NCBI RefSeq assembly: GCF_947486615.1
Contig: NZ_CANKUD010000017.1
Coordinates: forward strand, 1 to 64,000
Source: an uncultured Modestobacter sp.
GTDB lineage: Bacteria; Actinomycetota; Actinomycetes; Mycobacteriales; Geodermatophilaceae
Length of the DNA: 64,000 bases
Direction: 5' to 3'
Part shown: positions 26,007-35,299 of the stretch, piece by piece
Position numbering within the stretch: the stretch's first letter is position 1
How the letters are laid out: each line of letters starts with the position of its first letter
Position numbers and translations under genes: made by a program
The notes under the pieces: model-generated
Database searches by the model: none
What the model saw: the letters and a program-made list of their open reading frames with translations, nothing else
Told to the model about the DNA's origin: nothing

Positions 26007-26962
26007 CTGGTGACCACCGCTTCCACTTCCGCGACGGCGAACGTCGCATTGGACGTCGTCGTCAGCTGGGGCAACGACCCGTTGGCTCCCGTCGACGACG
26101 TCCAGGCAACAGACCACTGGATGCCGTACGTCGCCGTCACCTCTCGATCGGGCTGGCGGATCGACGAGTGCGGGTACCGGTAGTCGCAGCCCACCGGAGA
26201 CGGCGACCAGACGCCGTCCCTCGGCTGCCACACCGCGCCCGGCCCCGGACAGGAGACGGGCTCTGCGCCGTCGCCGGGGGTGAAGGTGAGAGCGGTCGGT
26301 GTGACCGTCACCTCGGCCCACACGCCCCCGGCCTCCGCCCTTGCGGACACCGCCTGGAAGGCCGCGGCGTCGGTCCAGAACCAGGTGGCGGCATTGACCA
26401 CCGTGAACGGCTGTCCATCCTGCATGGTCCCGGCCGGATACCGCCCGGTCGTCGGGGTGGGAAGAGTCAGGGTGCGCAGCGCCTGCTCGGCGAGCACCGC
26501 CGGGTCGACCGCAGCCGGCCCGGCGGGCGACGTCGCGGACCAGAACGAGAAACCGTTCGTGCCGGGGAACGAGCGGTCGTAGGTGTAGTACGTGCACAGG
26601 TAGACGGCGCCGTCGGTGTGGCCGCCCCAGACAGCTGAGTCCCTGGGAGGCTGCTCGACCAACGCCTGCACGTAGCACTGCGAGGACTGCAACCACCAGC
26701 CCTCGTCGGTCTGGCATGGGATGACAGTGCCTGCGGGGTTGACCGTGCAGCTTGGCTCGCCGGTGGCGCCACCATCGCGGCTCGGACCGACGGCAAGCGG
26801 CTGGGTTGACGGTCCGGGCGTGGAGCCAGCCTCGACGACACAGCTGCCGTGGGAGTCGTACTGCTGGCACGTGACCGGGTCCGCCGACGCGACTGCTGAG
26901 TCCGCGCCCCAGGCGGCGACACTGAGCAGCCCGACGGCCAGGCCCTGCGCTACCCGTCGCAT
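26003..26962 (-). CDS. Secreted Cys-containing protein of the Tad operon
   Basis: This 319-residue protein has a signal peptide (about residues 1-26, ending near VASA) and a mature part with at least seven Cys and many aromatic residues (DEGWWLQSSQCYVQA, VYLCTYYTYDRSF), suggesting a disulfide-stabilised extracellular domain. No family is recognised, though secreted proteins of this size precede cpaB in actinobacterial Tad loci. It could be surface-exposed or a pilus tip/anchor component. It overlaps the lipoprotein gene upstream by 13 bp. Confidence 0.78.
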   Translation of the reverse strand: MRRVAQGLAVGLLSVAAWGADSAVASADPVTCQQYDSHGSCVVEAGSTPGPSTQPLAVGPSRDGGATGEPSCTVNPAGTVIPCQTDEGWWLQSSQCYVQALVEQPPRDSAVWGGHTDGAVYLCTYYTYDRSFPGTNGFSFWSATSPAGPAAVDPAVLAEQALRTLTLPTPTTGRYPAGTMQDGQPFTVVNAATWFWTDAAAFQAVSARAEAGGVWAEVTVTPTALTFTPGDGAEPVSCPGPGAVWQPRDGVWSPSPVGCDYRYPHSSIRQPDREVTATYGIQWSVAWTSSTGANGSLPQLTTTSNATFAVAEVEAVVTR

Positions 26963-27564
26963 GTCTGTGCCTGCGTGTTCGGCGCCTCGCTGACGCGCCA
27001 GGACGCCGGGTCCGGATAGTTGATGTTGACGATCGTCAACTGCTCGATGAGGTAGTCGGGCCGGCTCGGGGCGACGATCGACGTCCCGGCCGAGTCGACC
27101 GCCTGGACCTGGCTGACATCGACGCAGGCGGTGACGACCACCGTCGGGAGCACCGGCGAGGGAGTAGCGCCCGGCTCACTCGTCAGGTCGACCTCACCGG
27201 CAGCTGCAGTCACGAGTTGTGCCCGTCCGGTCTGCCGGGAGCCCTGTGACCGGAACTGCGCGATCGCGGTCGCCTGGGCTGCGGCTTCCGGAGCGACCGT
27301 GACCTCGTAGAGCTCATCGAGGGCTCGCGACGGATCCAGGTACAGGTCGTCGATCGCCCGGAGGTAGCTCGGGACGAGAGCGAGGGCCTCCGATCTGGCG
27401 TCCTGACCTGGATCAGGAGCGACGGTTGGCGTGTTCGACGATGGCGAGCTCGATGTGAGTGCGGACGGTTCCGTGCTCGAGGACGGGCCGGACGACGAGC
27501 AGCTGGAGACGAACGGGACGACGAGCAGCGCGACCCCTGCCGCGACAGTTCGCATCGACGTCAT
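26950..27564 (-). CDS. Tad-operon lipoprotein
   Basis: This 204-residue lipoprotein has a signal peptide ending VSSC, a Ser/Thr/Pro-rich spacer and a soluble domain with one pair of Cys (VVVTACVDVS and QAQTCDG). It resembles small NTF2-like lipoproteins by length and layout but has no diagnostic motif. It is the first gene of the minus-strand Tad operon, with a strong AAGGAGG site before the ATG, so its start is well supported. Confidence 0.82.
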   Translation of the reverse strand: MTSMRTVAAGVALLVVPFVSSCSSSGPSSSTEPSALTSSSPSSNTPTVAPDPGQDARSEALALVPSYLRAIDDLYLDPSRALDELYEVTVAPEAAAQATAIAQFRSQGSRQTGRAQLVTAAAGEVDLTSEPGATPSPVLPTVVVTACVDVSQVQAVDSAGTSIVAPSRPDYLIEQLTIVNINYPDPASWRVSEAPNTQAQTCDG

Positions 27565-27645
27565 GCTTGAGCGCCTCCTTCATCCGTCCGGTGAGGCGCG
27601 ACGCTGCCTCCTCCGTTGCCCTCAGCAACTGGATCAGGCGCCATT

Positions 27646-27661
27646 TCACCCGGTCGGGTGA
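27646..27661. promoter_or_regulatory. Palindrome in the divergent Tad control region
   Basis: The 16-bp inverted repeat TCACCCG-GT-CGGGTGA lies between the leftward Tad operon (start 27564) and the rightward prepilin peptidase gene (start 27824). Its position suits an operator acting on both; no regulator has been tied to it. Confidence 0.4.
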
Positions 27662-27823
27662 CAGGCATGGGCAGCTTTCTGGCTTCGAGCACGATCGACG
27701 GTGTATCGCAGGGCAACGTCATGCGGTGCCCTCAACACGAGCCTCCGCTCCTGTTTCACCGCATCGCAGGGGACTGGAAGGTCGACGTGCCGGACCAGGC
27801 GAGGGAAGGGAGGGCACGAACGC

Positions 27824-28468
27824 GTGGCTGACGTGTGGTCCTTGGCAGTGGTGGCTGGGGCTCTCCCGGGCGCCGCGATCTGCCCTCTGCTGACCTCGTG
27901 GGGGCTCCGCCGACTGGGCCGCCGTGACCGAGCCAGCGGTCTCCTGCTGGTGGCCAGCGGCCTGCTCGGCGCGCTGGCCGGTGCGCTGACGGTCATGACG
28001 TCCGACCGGGCAGATGTCCGGGGGCTGGCCCCAGGGCTGGTCATCTGGGGATGCGCGCTGGTCGCAGCGGCTTCGTGCGACGCGGTGACCCAGCGGATTC
28101 CCACCCCGCTCATCCGGCAGGCGACCGTCGTGACCTGCGCACTGCTCGTCGGCGGCCTCTCCGTGCACGCCGACTGGCGCGGCTTGGTCCTCAGCGGGGT
28201 CGGCTCGGCAGCCGCCACCGTCTCGCTGTTGCTGTGCTGGCGGTTCGCCGGCGCCGGCTTCGGCGACGTCCGTCTGGCAGCGCTCGGTGGGCTGGGTCTC
28301 GGACACGCGACCCACGAGGGCTTGCTTCTGGGCCTCGTCGCGTTCGGGGCGATGACTGGCGTGCAGGCCGGTGTCGCGCTGGCTCGTGGAGGTACCAGAC
28401 GGACGTTGATCCCCTACGGACCTGCGCTCGCCGCCGGCTTCCTCATCGCAGCAACGTGCCGACCTTGA
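27824..28468 (+). CDS. Type IV prepilin peptidase (TadV/CpaA-like)
   Basis: This 214-residue membrane aspartyl protease (A24 family) has six to seven helices and both catalytic Asp regions: CDAVTQRIPTPL and GFGDVRLAALGG. It cleaves the leader from the Flp-like pilin and TadE-type proteins. The GTG at 27824 is preceded by GGAAGGGAGGG. It is transcribed away from the Tad operon, sharing the 260-bp control region. Confidence 0.9.
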   Translation: MADVWSLAVVAGALPGAAICPLLTSWGLRRLGRRDRASGLLLVASGLLGALAGALTVMTSDRADVRGLAPGLVIWGCALVAAASCDAVTQRIPTPLIRQATVVTCALLVGGLSVHADWRGLVLSGVGSAAATVSLLLCWRFAGAGFGDVRLAALGGLGLGHATHEGLLLGLVAFGAMTGVQAGVALARGGTRRTLIPYGPALAAGFLIAATCRP

Positions 28469-29592
28469 GGAGACCGGTAGCGAGCAACGCTGTGAAGGCC
28501 AGCGGACGCGGATCGTCCAGGTGAGCTGCGACGGCACAGGCCTCGCAGCGCATGCGACGCGACAGCACTCATCAGTTGGACCACCAGGACGCCGCCTGAC
28601 GCTGGAGCGACCTTCCCGCTCTCGCTGTCGGCCGGCGCTGCGTGCATGCCGCACCCGCGCCTCGGCGACGTCGCTGAGCTGCGCCTCCTGGTGGGACACA
28701 CGGCCGGGCGCCCGCCTGCGACGTTGCTCTCCGCGTCACGTTCTGCATATTCTCGACCTGTGTACTTGGGATTCACGCCGAACCGGCCCACGTTCTGTGT
28801 GTGCCTCTTCGCGGTGACCCCGCTCCTGGTCGACGACCGACTGTGTCCGGGCGGCACGTCCCACCGCTGAGATGTCACTCAGCGGCCTCGCGTCCGCCCG
28901 CACCGCCGTCGAAGGACCTTCGTTGACTGAGCTCACCACGCCCGTTCCCACGTCTCTGCCACTCCCCCGACCCGCCGCGGGCGCTACGTCCCCCGCCACG
29001 CCGGTCGCGGACAGCTCTACGCCAGCCCGCCGATCGCGGTGGCAGCTCCTGGCCTCTGCCGTCGCAGACACACACCGGGCTGCCGTTCCGTTCTGAGCCG
29101 GCACCACGCTCGCGAGAGACCAAGGCACTCTTCGGCGACGGGTGCTCGCATCCCGACGACGACCGAGCGCAGTACCGCGGACGTCGGTGACGAGCAGGGG
29201 CCGACGGCCATGCCCGGGTTGGTTCTCAGGTCGATCCCATCAAGGGCGTGAGACGGACCGGCGCGGGACCGCCCCGCCGAGCATCTCGGGTGGCGTAACA
29301 CGTCGAGATCATCCGGGCCGACGATGCCGCGGGTGAGGTCGTTCCAGTCGGGCCCGAGTACCGGCAGAAGCCCGAGCAGAGAACGTCTACGGACCGGGCG
29401 AGGACGCCGACCAGCTGGTCACGGAGAAGGCGGAGGCAGGCAACCTCCCATCAACGCATGTGCGACGCCGGCCGGGTCACAATCGGCAGCGGGAGGCGTC
29501 CACGCTCGGAGCATTGGTCGGCAGCAATCGCCCGTCGACTTTCAGCCAGGCCCCCGACTCCGCTCGTTGCTGGGCGCCGGCAACCCGCTCGG
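28469..29592. other. 1.1-kb region without a convincing gene
   Basis: I see no gene with a recognisable product here. A 74-codon plus frame at 28872-29096 has no ribosome-binding site. Near 29300-29460 two plus-strand phases read HVEIIRADDAAGEVVPVG then NVYGPGEDADQLVTEK, which look protein-like but need a frameshift to join, so a decayed gene is possible. Confidence 0.35.
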
Positions 29593-29793
29593 TCAGTCGT
29601 TGCGGTCTCCCCGCTCATCCAGACGATCCCGATCGTGCTCCACCGCGGGCTTGCTCTCGTAGTTCTCCGGAGCCCACGACAGCGGGCTCTTGCGCTTGAG
29701 GGTGCCGTTCCTCTTGGTCCACCACACGGTGTTGCCGATCCACACCGCCAGGATGATCACGATGAGGACGAGACCCACGATCGTCCAAGTCAT
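29593..29793 (-). CDS. Small membrane protein downstream of the oxidase gene
   Basis: This 66-residue protein has one N-terminal membrane helix (TWTIVGLVLIVIILAVWIGN) and a charged cytosolic tail (TLKRKSPLSWAPENYESKP). It follows ctaD by 56 nt in the same direction. A small helix-plus-tail subunit would suit an oxidase accessory role, but no family is recognised. A GGAACG stretch before the ATG is a fair ribosome-binding site. Confidence 0.68.
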   Translation of the reverse strand: MTWTIVGLVLIVIILAVWIGNTVWWTKRNGTLKRKSPLSWAPENYESKPAVEHDRDRLDERGDRND

Positions 29794-29849
29794 GTCTCAC
29801 GTTCCATTTCTCTCGAAGTGCACAAGACGCGTGGCCCAGACGCGTGGCG

Positions 29850-31610
29850 TCAGGTGGGGTCCTTGTCGTCGGGCCCCTGACGCGCGCCGCCGGTGATGCC
29901 GGCCTCCTTGGCGTAGGGGGCGTTGTGCCGACCGGCGTGCGCCTCCATCTGCAGCCGGTCCATCAGGTGCGGGTAGTGCAACTCGAACGCCGGTCGCTCC
30001 GAGCGGATCCGCGGGATCTCGACGAAGTTGTGCCGCGGCGGCGGGGACGAGGTCGCCCACTCCAGTGAGTTGCCGTGACCCCAGGGGTCGTCGCGCAGCG
30101 CCAGCCGGCCGTGCTTCCACGACTTCACCACGTTGTAGATGAACGGGATCGTCGAGGCGCCGAGGATGAACGACCCGATCGTCGAGATGGTGTGCATCGT
30201 GGTGAAGGAGCCGCCGCCGTCGGTGGCCAGGTAGTCGGCGTAGCGGCGCGGCATGCCCTCATTGCCCAGCCAGTGCTGGATGAGGAACGTGGCGTGGAAG
30301 CCGACGAAGGTCAGCCAGAAGTGCAGCTTGCCGACCTTCTCGTCCATCATCCGGCCGCACATCTTCGGGAACCAGAAGTAGATGCCGGCGTAGACGGCGA
30401 AGACCACCGTGCCGAACACGGTGTAGTGGAAGTGGGCGACGATGAAGTAGCTGTCGTTGACGTGCCAGTCCAGTGGAGGTGCGGCCAGCAGCACCCCGGT
30501 CAGGCCGCCGAGCAGGAAGGTGATCAGGAAGCCCATCGAGAACAACATTGGCGTCTCGAATGTCAACTGACCACGCCACATGGTGCCGATCCAGTTGAAG
30601 AACTTGATGCCGGTGGGGATGGCGATGAGATAGCTCAAGAAGCTGAAGAACGGCAGCAGCACCGCACCCGTGGCGAACATGTGGTGCGCCCACACCGCGA
30701 GCGACAGCGCCGTGATGGCGATGAGTGCGAACACCATGCCCTTGTAGCCGAACAGCGGCTTCCGACTGAACACCGGAATGATCTCGCTGATCATCCCGAA
30801 GAACGGCAGGGCGATGATGTAGACCTCTGGATGGCCGAAGAACCAGAAGAGATGCTGCCACAGCATCGGCCCACCGTTCTCTGGCGCGAAGACCAGGGCA
30901 CCCAGGTGCCGGTCGGCCAGCAGCGCCATCAGCGCGGCGGTCAAGATCGGGAATGCCAGCAGGATCAGGATGCTGGTGACCAGGGAGGCCCAGGTGAACA
31001 GGGACATCCGGAACATGGTCATGCCCGGGGCCCGCAGGGTGGCGATGGTGGTGATGAAGTTGACCGCTCCGAGGATGGTGCCCAGGCCGCTGACCACCAG
31101 GCCGGTGATCCAGAGGTCGCCTCCTGCGCCCGGGCTGTGCGCACCGGTCGACAGAGGGGTGTAGGCGTACCAGCCGAAGTCGGCCGCCCCACCGGGGGTG
31201 AGGAATCCGCTGAGGACGAGAGCGGCCCCGAAGAAGAACAGCCAGAACGAGAATGCGTTCAGTCGGGGGAAAGCGACATCGGGCGCGCCCAGCTGCAAGG
31301 GCATGATCAGGTTCGCGAAGGCGAAGAACATCGGCGTCGCGAACAGCAGCAGCATCACCGTGCCGTGCATGGTGACCAGCTGGTTGTACTGCTCGGGTGA
31401 GAGGAACTGCAGCTCCGGCCGGGCCAGCTCAGCTCGCATCAGCAAGGCCATGAACCCACCGATCATGAAGATCGTGAAGGACGTGACCATGTACATCAGG
31501 CCGATGGTCTTGTGATCGGTGGTGCGCAGCAGACCGAGCAGCCGCGACCCCTTCTCGGCCTCGTGGGCCGGACTGGGCCGGCTCACGATCGGCGCCGGAG
31601 CGATGGTCAT
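29850..31610 (-). CDS. ctaD: Cytochrome c oxidase subunit I
   Basis: This 586-residue integral membrane protein holds the heme a and heme a3/CuB centres of an aa3-type oxidase. Twelve helices are visible, with the first heme a His in [19 protein letters not shown] including the cross-linked His/Tyr, AHHMFATG for two CuB ligands, and AHFHYTVFG for the heme a3/a ligands. No subunit II or III gene is near, so it would have to assemble with subunits encoded elsewhere. The ATG follows GAGGAGACCGC and overlaps the stop of a truncated persulfide dioxygenase (ATGA). Confidence 0.96.
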   Translation of the reverse strand: MTIAPAPIVSRPSPAHEAEKGSRLLGLLRTTDHKTIGLMYMVTSFTIFMIGGFMALLMRAELARPELQFLSPEQYNQLVTMHGTVMLLLFATPMFFAFANLIMPLQLGAPDVAFPRLNAFSFWLFFFGAALVLSGFLTPGGAADFGWYAYTPLSTGAHSPGAGGDLWITGLVVSGLGTILGAVNFITTIATLRAPGMTMFRMSLFTWASLVTSILILLAFPILTAALMALLADRHLGALVFAPENGGPMLWQHLFWFFGHPEVYIIALPFFGMISEIIPVFSRKPLFGYKGMVFALIAITALSLAVWAHHMFATGAVLLPFFSFLSYLIAIPTGIKFFNWIGTMWRGQLTFETPMLFSMGFLITFLLGGLTGVLLAAPPLDWHVNDSYFIVAHFHYTVFGTVVFAVYAGIYFWFPKMCGRMMDEKVGKLHFWLTFVGFHATFLIQHWLGNEGMPRRYADYLATDGGGSFTTMHTISTIGSFILGASTIPFIYNVVKSWKHGRLALRDDPWGHGNSLEWATSSPPPRHNFVEIPRIRSERPAFELHYPHLMDRLQMEAHAGRHNAPYAKEAGITGGARQGPDDKDPT

Positions 31611-32188
31611 GCGGTCTCCTCATGATGAGCCTGAGATGCGAGACGACGGCGCCACGTTCTGGACGCACCAGCTGTTCGGGACCGGTAACGATGCCCAGGT
31701 CCACGCACCAGCTGAACTTGTTCGAACTGTAGCGATCGCGCGCTGGTCAGCAACCGGGACCGGCCCCGCGGTCTGCCGCCGGCCAAGGCCGTGAACACGG
31801 CAGGAGCAGCCGACCCGTCCTTGCCGCGGACGACATAGGACAGGTGCCCGTGCGTGTGCCCGGGGGTGGCCAACGGGGTCACGGCGAGCCCGCCGACGGT
31901 CAACCCATCACCATCGCCGACCTTCGCGTCGCCGACGTCGATGTCCTCTCCCACCGGCACCGCGTACCGCGCTCCGACCGCCGCCGCCAGCGCAGCGCCG
32001 CCGGTGACGTAGTCGTTGTGCCGGTGGGTCTCCAGCACCAGGTCGAGCCGGAGGCGCTTGCCGGCCAGCAGAGCCTGCACCCGGTCGATGTCCCGCTGTG
32101 GATCCACGACGAGCGCCGCCGACCCGTCATGGACGACGTAGCTGCTGTCGTCCAGCTCGTCGGTGGGGATGACCTCGATCTGCACCAT
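31607..32188 (-). pseudogene. Truncated persulfide dioxygenase-like metallo-beta-lactamase
   Basis: Residues 1-130 match the N-terminal half of the dioxygenase at 14119-15495: VVDPQRDIDRVQALL, ETHRHNDYVTGG and TPGHTHGHLSYVV. Sequence similarity ends near AVFT, where the family would continue with its remaining metal-binding segments, and about 65 unrelated basic residues follow. Active-site ligands are therefore incomplete. The ATG at 32188 has a strong GGAGG site, and the stop overlaps ctaD (ATGA), so the remnant may still be translated and coupled to ctaD. It is probably not a functional dioxygenase. Confidence 0.78.
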
Positions 32189-32211
32189 GCTGGACCTCCG
32201 GGGCTTGCAGA

Positions 32212-32221
32212 TGTCCGGACA
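32212..32221. promoter_or_regulatory. TGTCCGGACA palindrome in a divergent control region
   Basis: A perfect 10-bp palindrome lies between the truncated dioxygenase (leftward, start 32188) and the GntR regulator (rightward, start 32339). It is a candidate binding site for that regulator, by position only. Confidence 0.35.
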
Positions 32222-32338
32222 ACTCCTGTAGAGATGACCGTACACCTTCAGGACTCGCACGCAAACCCGCTCCAGAAGCGCGAGGCGTGGAGCCCCTGAC
32301 GCGAACGGACGACCTGATGTCACCGGACGAGGAGTGTC

Positions 32339-33151
32339 ATGACCATGGGCCCCACATCGGGCGAACCCGGCTCAGGGCGCCTGGTCCGCAGGGCGGGCAC
32401 GCCGCTGTGGCGTCAGCTCGGGACCGATCTGCGCGCCCGACTGGACCGAGGCGACTTCTCCGGCGGCTTCCCCGGAGAACTGGAACTGGTCGAGCAGTAC
32501 GGCGTCAGCCGGCACACCGTGCGCGAGGCGCTCCGCCAGCTCCGGGCTGAGGGGCTCCTGGACGTTTCACGAGGCCGGCGCGCACGCCTGGCCACGCCTG
32601 ACACGGTGATCGAGCAACCGACGGGGATCGTCTACTCGCTCTTCACGTCTGTCGAGGACAACGGACTGGAGCAGCTGTCCGTGGTGCGTGTCCTCGACAT
32701 CCGGGCCGATGGGGTCGTCGCACCCCGACTTGGCCTGGAGGAGTCCACCCCACTGCTGTACCTGGAACGACTGCGTCTGGCCGGCGGATCACCGCTGGCG
32801 CTCGACCGGGTCTGGATGCCGGCGTCGGTGGGCGAGCCCCTGCTGGAGGCCGACTTCAGCCGCACCAGCCTGTACGACCAGCTCTTGGCCGCCACGGGTA
32901 TCCCCATCACCGCCGGCGAGGAGACGGTGCGGGCAGTCATCCCCACCCCGGCCGAGCACCGAACACTGCATCTGCAGGCGCCGTCGGCTGCCTTCGCCGT
33001 CGAACGGGTCGGCATCAGTCACGGCGTCCCGATCGAGTGGCGACACACCCTGATCCGCGCCGACCGCTTCGCGCTCACGAGCGCACTCACCTCTGCGCCG
33101 GGGACGCACGAGAGGCCCGGCGGCCTGATGTTGATCCCCACGTACAGCTGA
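32339..33151 (+). CDS. GntR-family regulator, HutC type
   Basis: This 270-residue regulator has an N-terminal winged helix (LEQYGVSRHTVREALRQLR pattern, about residues 55-80, preceded by PLWRQLGTDLRARL) and a UTRA-type effector domain with LYLERLRLAGGSPLALDRVW and a C-terminal ligand pocket. It is divergent from the truncated dioxygenase and upstream of a rhodanese and TauE exporter, suggesting that a small sulfur-related ligand controls them; the ligand is unknown. The ATG at 32339 follows GAGGAG. Confidence 0.9.
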   Translation: MTMGPTSGEPGSGRLVRRAGTPLWRQLGTDLRARLDRGDFSGGFPGELELVEQYGVSRHTVREALRQLRAEGLLDVSRGRRARLATPDTVIEQPTGIVYSLFTSVEDNGLEQLSVVRVLDIRADGVVAPRLGLEESTPLLYLERLRLAGGSPLALDRVWMPASVGEPLLEADFSRTSLYDQLLAATGIPITAGEETVRAVIPTPAEHRTLHLQAPSAAFAVERVGISHGVPIEWRHTLIRADRFALTSALTSAPGTHERPGGLMLIPTYS

Positions 33152-33176
33152 CTCGCGCCCTGGAAGGAGACCGGAC

Positions 33177-33524
33177 ATGCCGAACCATCGCGACAGACTC
33201 CCCGACGTCGACGCACAGCAGGCGTCAGCGATGCTCGAGCGCGGCGAGGCGCTACTCCTCGACGTCCGCGAGCCGCAGGAGTGGGCCACCGGCCACGCCC
33301 CTCGAGCCCAGCACCTCCCGCTGAGCAACCTTCGCCCGGAGTCACTCCCCACCGACCGGCCGATCATCGCCGTCTGCCGCTCCGGCAATCGCTCGGGGAA
33401 GGCCGCCGACCTGCTCGCCGCGGCCGGCGTGCCCGTGCACAACCTCACCGGCGGCATGAAGCGGTGGGCCGAGAGCGGCCTCCCCGTGGTCACCGACAGC
33501 GGGCAACCGGGCACGGTCGCGTGA
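33177..33524 (+). CDS. Single-domain rhodanese sulfurtransferase
   Basis: This 115-residue cytosolic rhodanese contains LLLDVREPQEWATGHAPRA, the catalytic loop VCRSGNRS at about residue 66, and LTGGMKRW. The ATG at 33177 follows AAGGAG. Its stop overlaps the GTG of the TauE exporter gene, a pairing repeated from the first sulfur operon. Confidence 0.93.
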   Translation: MPNHRDRLPDVDAQQASAMLERGEALLLDVREPQEWATGHAPRAQHLPLSNLRPESLPTDRPIIAVCRSGNRSGKAADLLAAAGVPVHNLTGGMKRWAESGLPVVTDSGQPGTVA

Positions 33525-34396
33525 TCACAGCCGCCGCGGCCGGGCTCGGCCTGCTGATCGGACTGAGCCTGGGCGCTCTCGGCGGCGGCGGTTCGGTGCT
33601 GACCGTGCCCGCGCTCGTCTACGTCATCGGCCAGGACGCACAGGCGGCCACGGCGAGCAGCCTCTTCATCGTCGGCATCGCCGCCGCCGCCGGGGCGCTG
33701 GGACACCCCCGCAGCGGGCATGTGCGGTGGGGCATCGGCCTGGCCTTCGGTGTTGTCGGGATTGCAGCGAGTCTTGCCGGCACCGCGGGCAACCGCCTCG
33801 TCGACCCCAACGTGCTGCTGCTCTCCTTCGCCGTTGTCGTGCTCATCGCGGCGGCTGGGATGCTGGCCCAGATCCGACGATCCACGGACGACTCCGCTGC
33901 CGAGCGGAGGCTCGTGCACTCAGGTGGGACCGCGGCCGGAACGTCACCCGCGCCTCGGCGTGAGCCGCCGCGAGCGACATCCGACAGCGGAGTCGGCGGC
34001 ACCGACCGCCGGTTGACCGCTGCGCGTGCCGGGAAGGTCGTGGCCGCTGGTCTCCTGGTCGGCTTCATGACCGGGTTCTTCGGCGTCGGCGGCGGTTTCG
34101 TCGTCGTGCCGGCCCTGGTCCTCGCCCTCCGGATGCCCATGCAACAGGCCGTCGCCACCTCGCTGCTGGTCATCGCGCTCAACTCGACGAGCTCGCTGCT
34201 TGCCCGGGCCGGCTCCGCGCACTTCGACTGGTCCGTCATCGTGCCGTTCACGCTCGCAGCGGTCGCTGGTTCGCTGGCTGGGAAGAAGGTCGCCGACCGC
34301 TTCTCCGGTATGGCCCTCACGCGCGCCTTCGCCGTACTGCTGATCGCGGTTGCCGTCTACACCGCGACCTCGAGCATCATCGGGCTGGCCAGCTGA
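33521..34396 (+). CDS. TauE/SafE-family exporter, second copy
   Basis: This 291-residue membrane protein has the two family repeats, LGALGGGGSVLTVPAL and TGFFGVGGGFVVVPAL. Compared with the copy at 12463 it has an extra polar cytosolic loop of about 40 residues in the middle (around AGTSPAPRREPPRATSD). It is coupled to the rhodanese by a GTGA overlap. Export of sulfite or thiosulfate is likely but not shown. Confidence 0.9.
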   Translation: MITAAAAGLGLLIGLSLGALGGGGSVLTVPALVYVIGQDAQAATASSLFIVGIAAAAGALGHPRSGHVRWGIGLAFGVVGIAASLAGTAGNRLVDPNVLLLSFAVVVLIAAAGMLAQIRRSTDDSAAERRLVHSGGTAAGTSPAPRREPPRATSDSGVGGTDRRLTAARAGKVVAAGLLVGFMTGFFGVGGGFVVVPALVLALRMPMQQAVATSLLVIALNSTSSLLARAGSAHFDWSVIVPFTLAAVAGSLAGKKVADRFSGMALTRAFAVLLIAVAVYTATSSIIGLAS

Positions 34397-34423
34397 CCGT
34401 CTGCGCGACCGGCCGCTGCATTG

Positions 34424-35299
34424 TCAGCCGGTGAATCCCGCTGGCAGCGTCCCGGGCTCGGGACCGAGCTGGATGGGCATGCGCATCATGCTCCCCCACT
34501 CGGTCCACGAGCCGTCGTAGTTGCGCACCGGTCGGTGGCCGAGCAGTTCATGCAGCACGAACCAGGTGTGGGCGCTGCGCTCACCGATCCGGCAGTAGGT
34601 GACGACCTCGGTGTCGGGGCGCAGGCCGGCGGCGGCATAGATGTGACGCAGTTCCTCCACCGGCTTGATGCGCCCGCGCTGGTCGATCACGGTGTCCCAG
34701 GGGACACTGCGCGCACCGGGGATGTGCCCGGCCCGGTGCGCGACTTCGCCGGAGAACTCCGGCTCGGTCAGCCAGTCACCGACGTACTCCTCAGGGGAGC
34801 GAACATCGAGCAGTAGGCCGGTGCGTGCCGCCTGCACCGCGTCGGTCCGCTCGGCTCGCCGTTCCTCCCGGAAGCTTGGAGACGGTACGGACACGTTGTC
34901 GGGCGTACCCGGCACGAGCTGGGTCAGCGGCAGCTTCTCGGCGAGCCAGGCCTGTCGTCCGCCGTCGAGCAACCGCACGTCGGGCAGGCCGTAGCTGGTG
35001 AACAACCAGTAGCCGTAGGCGGCCAGCCAGTTGTGGAGGTCGCCGTAGAAGATGACCGTGCTGCTAGGCGTGATGCCGAGGCGCTGCCAGAGCCCGACCA
35101 TCGCCTCCGGGGTGGGCGCGTCACGGTGCACCGCATCTTGCAGGTCCCCCGCCAAGTGCACCGAACGGGCTCCGGGCAGGTGCCCCAGGTGGTAGAGACC
35201 GGGCCGGTCGTCGACCTCGATCAGCACCTGGTCCGGCTGGTCCAGGCGGCGCGCGACCCACTCAGGGCTCACCAGCGGGCTCGTGTCCTCAGCGCTCAC
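34424..35299 (-). CDS. Two-domain thiosulfate sulfurtransferase (SseA-like)
   Basis: This 291-residue enzyme has two rhodanese domains. The N-terminal one (LIEVDDRPGLYHLGHLPG) lacks a catalytic Cys; the C-terminal one has LLLDVRSPEEYVGDW and the active loop TYCRIGERSAHTW at about residue 234, which is the thiosulfate/3-mercaptopyruvate sulfurtransferase signature with a CRxGxR loop. It is convergent with the TauE gene (27-nt gap) and overlaps the preceding small gene (ATGA). Confidence 0.93.
   Translation of the reverse strand: MSAEDTSPLVSPEWVARRLDQPDQVLIEVDDRPGLYHLGHLPGARSVHLAGDLQDAVHRDAPTPEAMVGLWQRLGITPSSTVIFYGDLHNWLAAYGYWLFTSYGLPDVRLLDGGRQAWLAEKLPLTQLVPGTPDNVSVPSPSFREERRAERTDAVQAARTGLLLDVRSPEEYVGDWLTEPEFSGEVAHRAGHIPGARSVPWDTVIDQRGRIKPVEELRHIYAAAGLRPDTEVVTYCRIGERSAHTWFVLHELLGHRPVRNYDGSWTEWGSMMRMPIQLGPEPGTLPAGFTG

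Noticed and set aside
28872-29096. A 74-codon plus-strand frame
   Set aside because: No ribosome-binding site, domain or coupling to a neighbour; Ser/Pro/Thr-rich composition is common in non-coding GC-rich DNA.
30075-31400. A 441-codon plus-strand frame over ctaD
   Set aside because: It is antisense to an unmistakable oxidase subunit gene and shows no domain.
32789-33919. A 376-codon minus-strand frame over gntR, rhodanese and tauE
   Set aside because: All three plus-strand genes have ribosome-binding sites and conserved motifs; the antisense frame does not.
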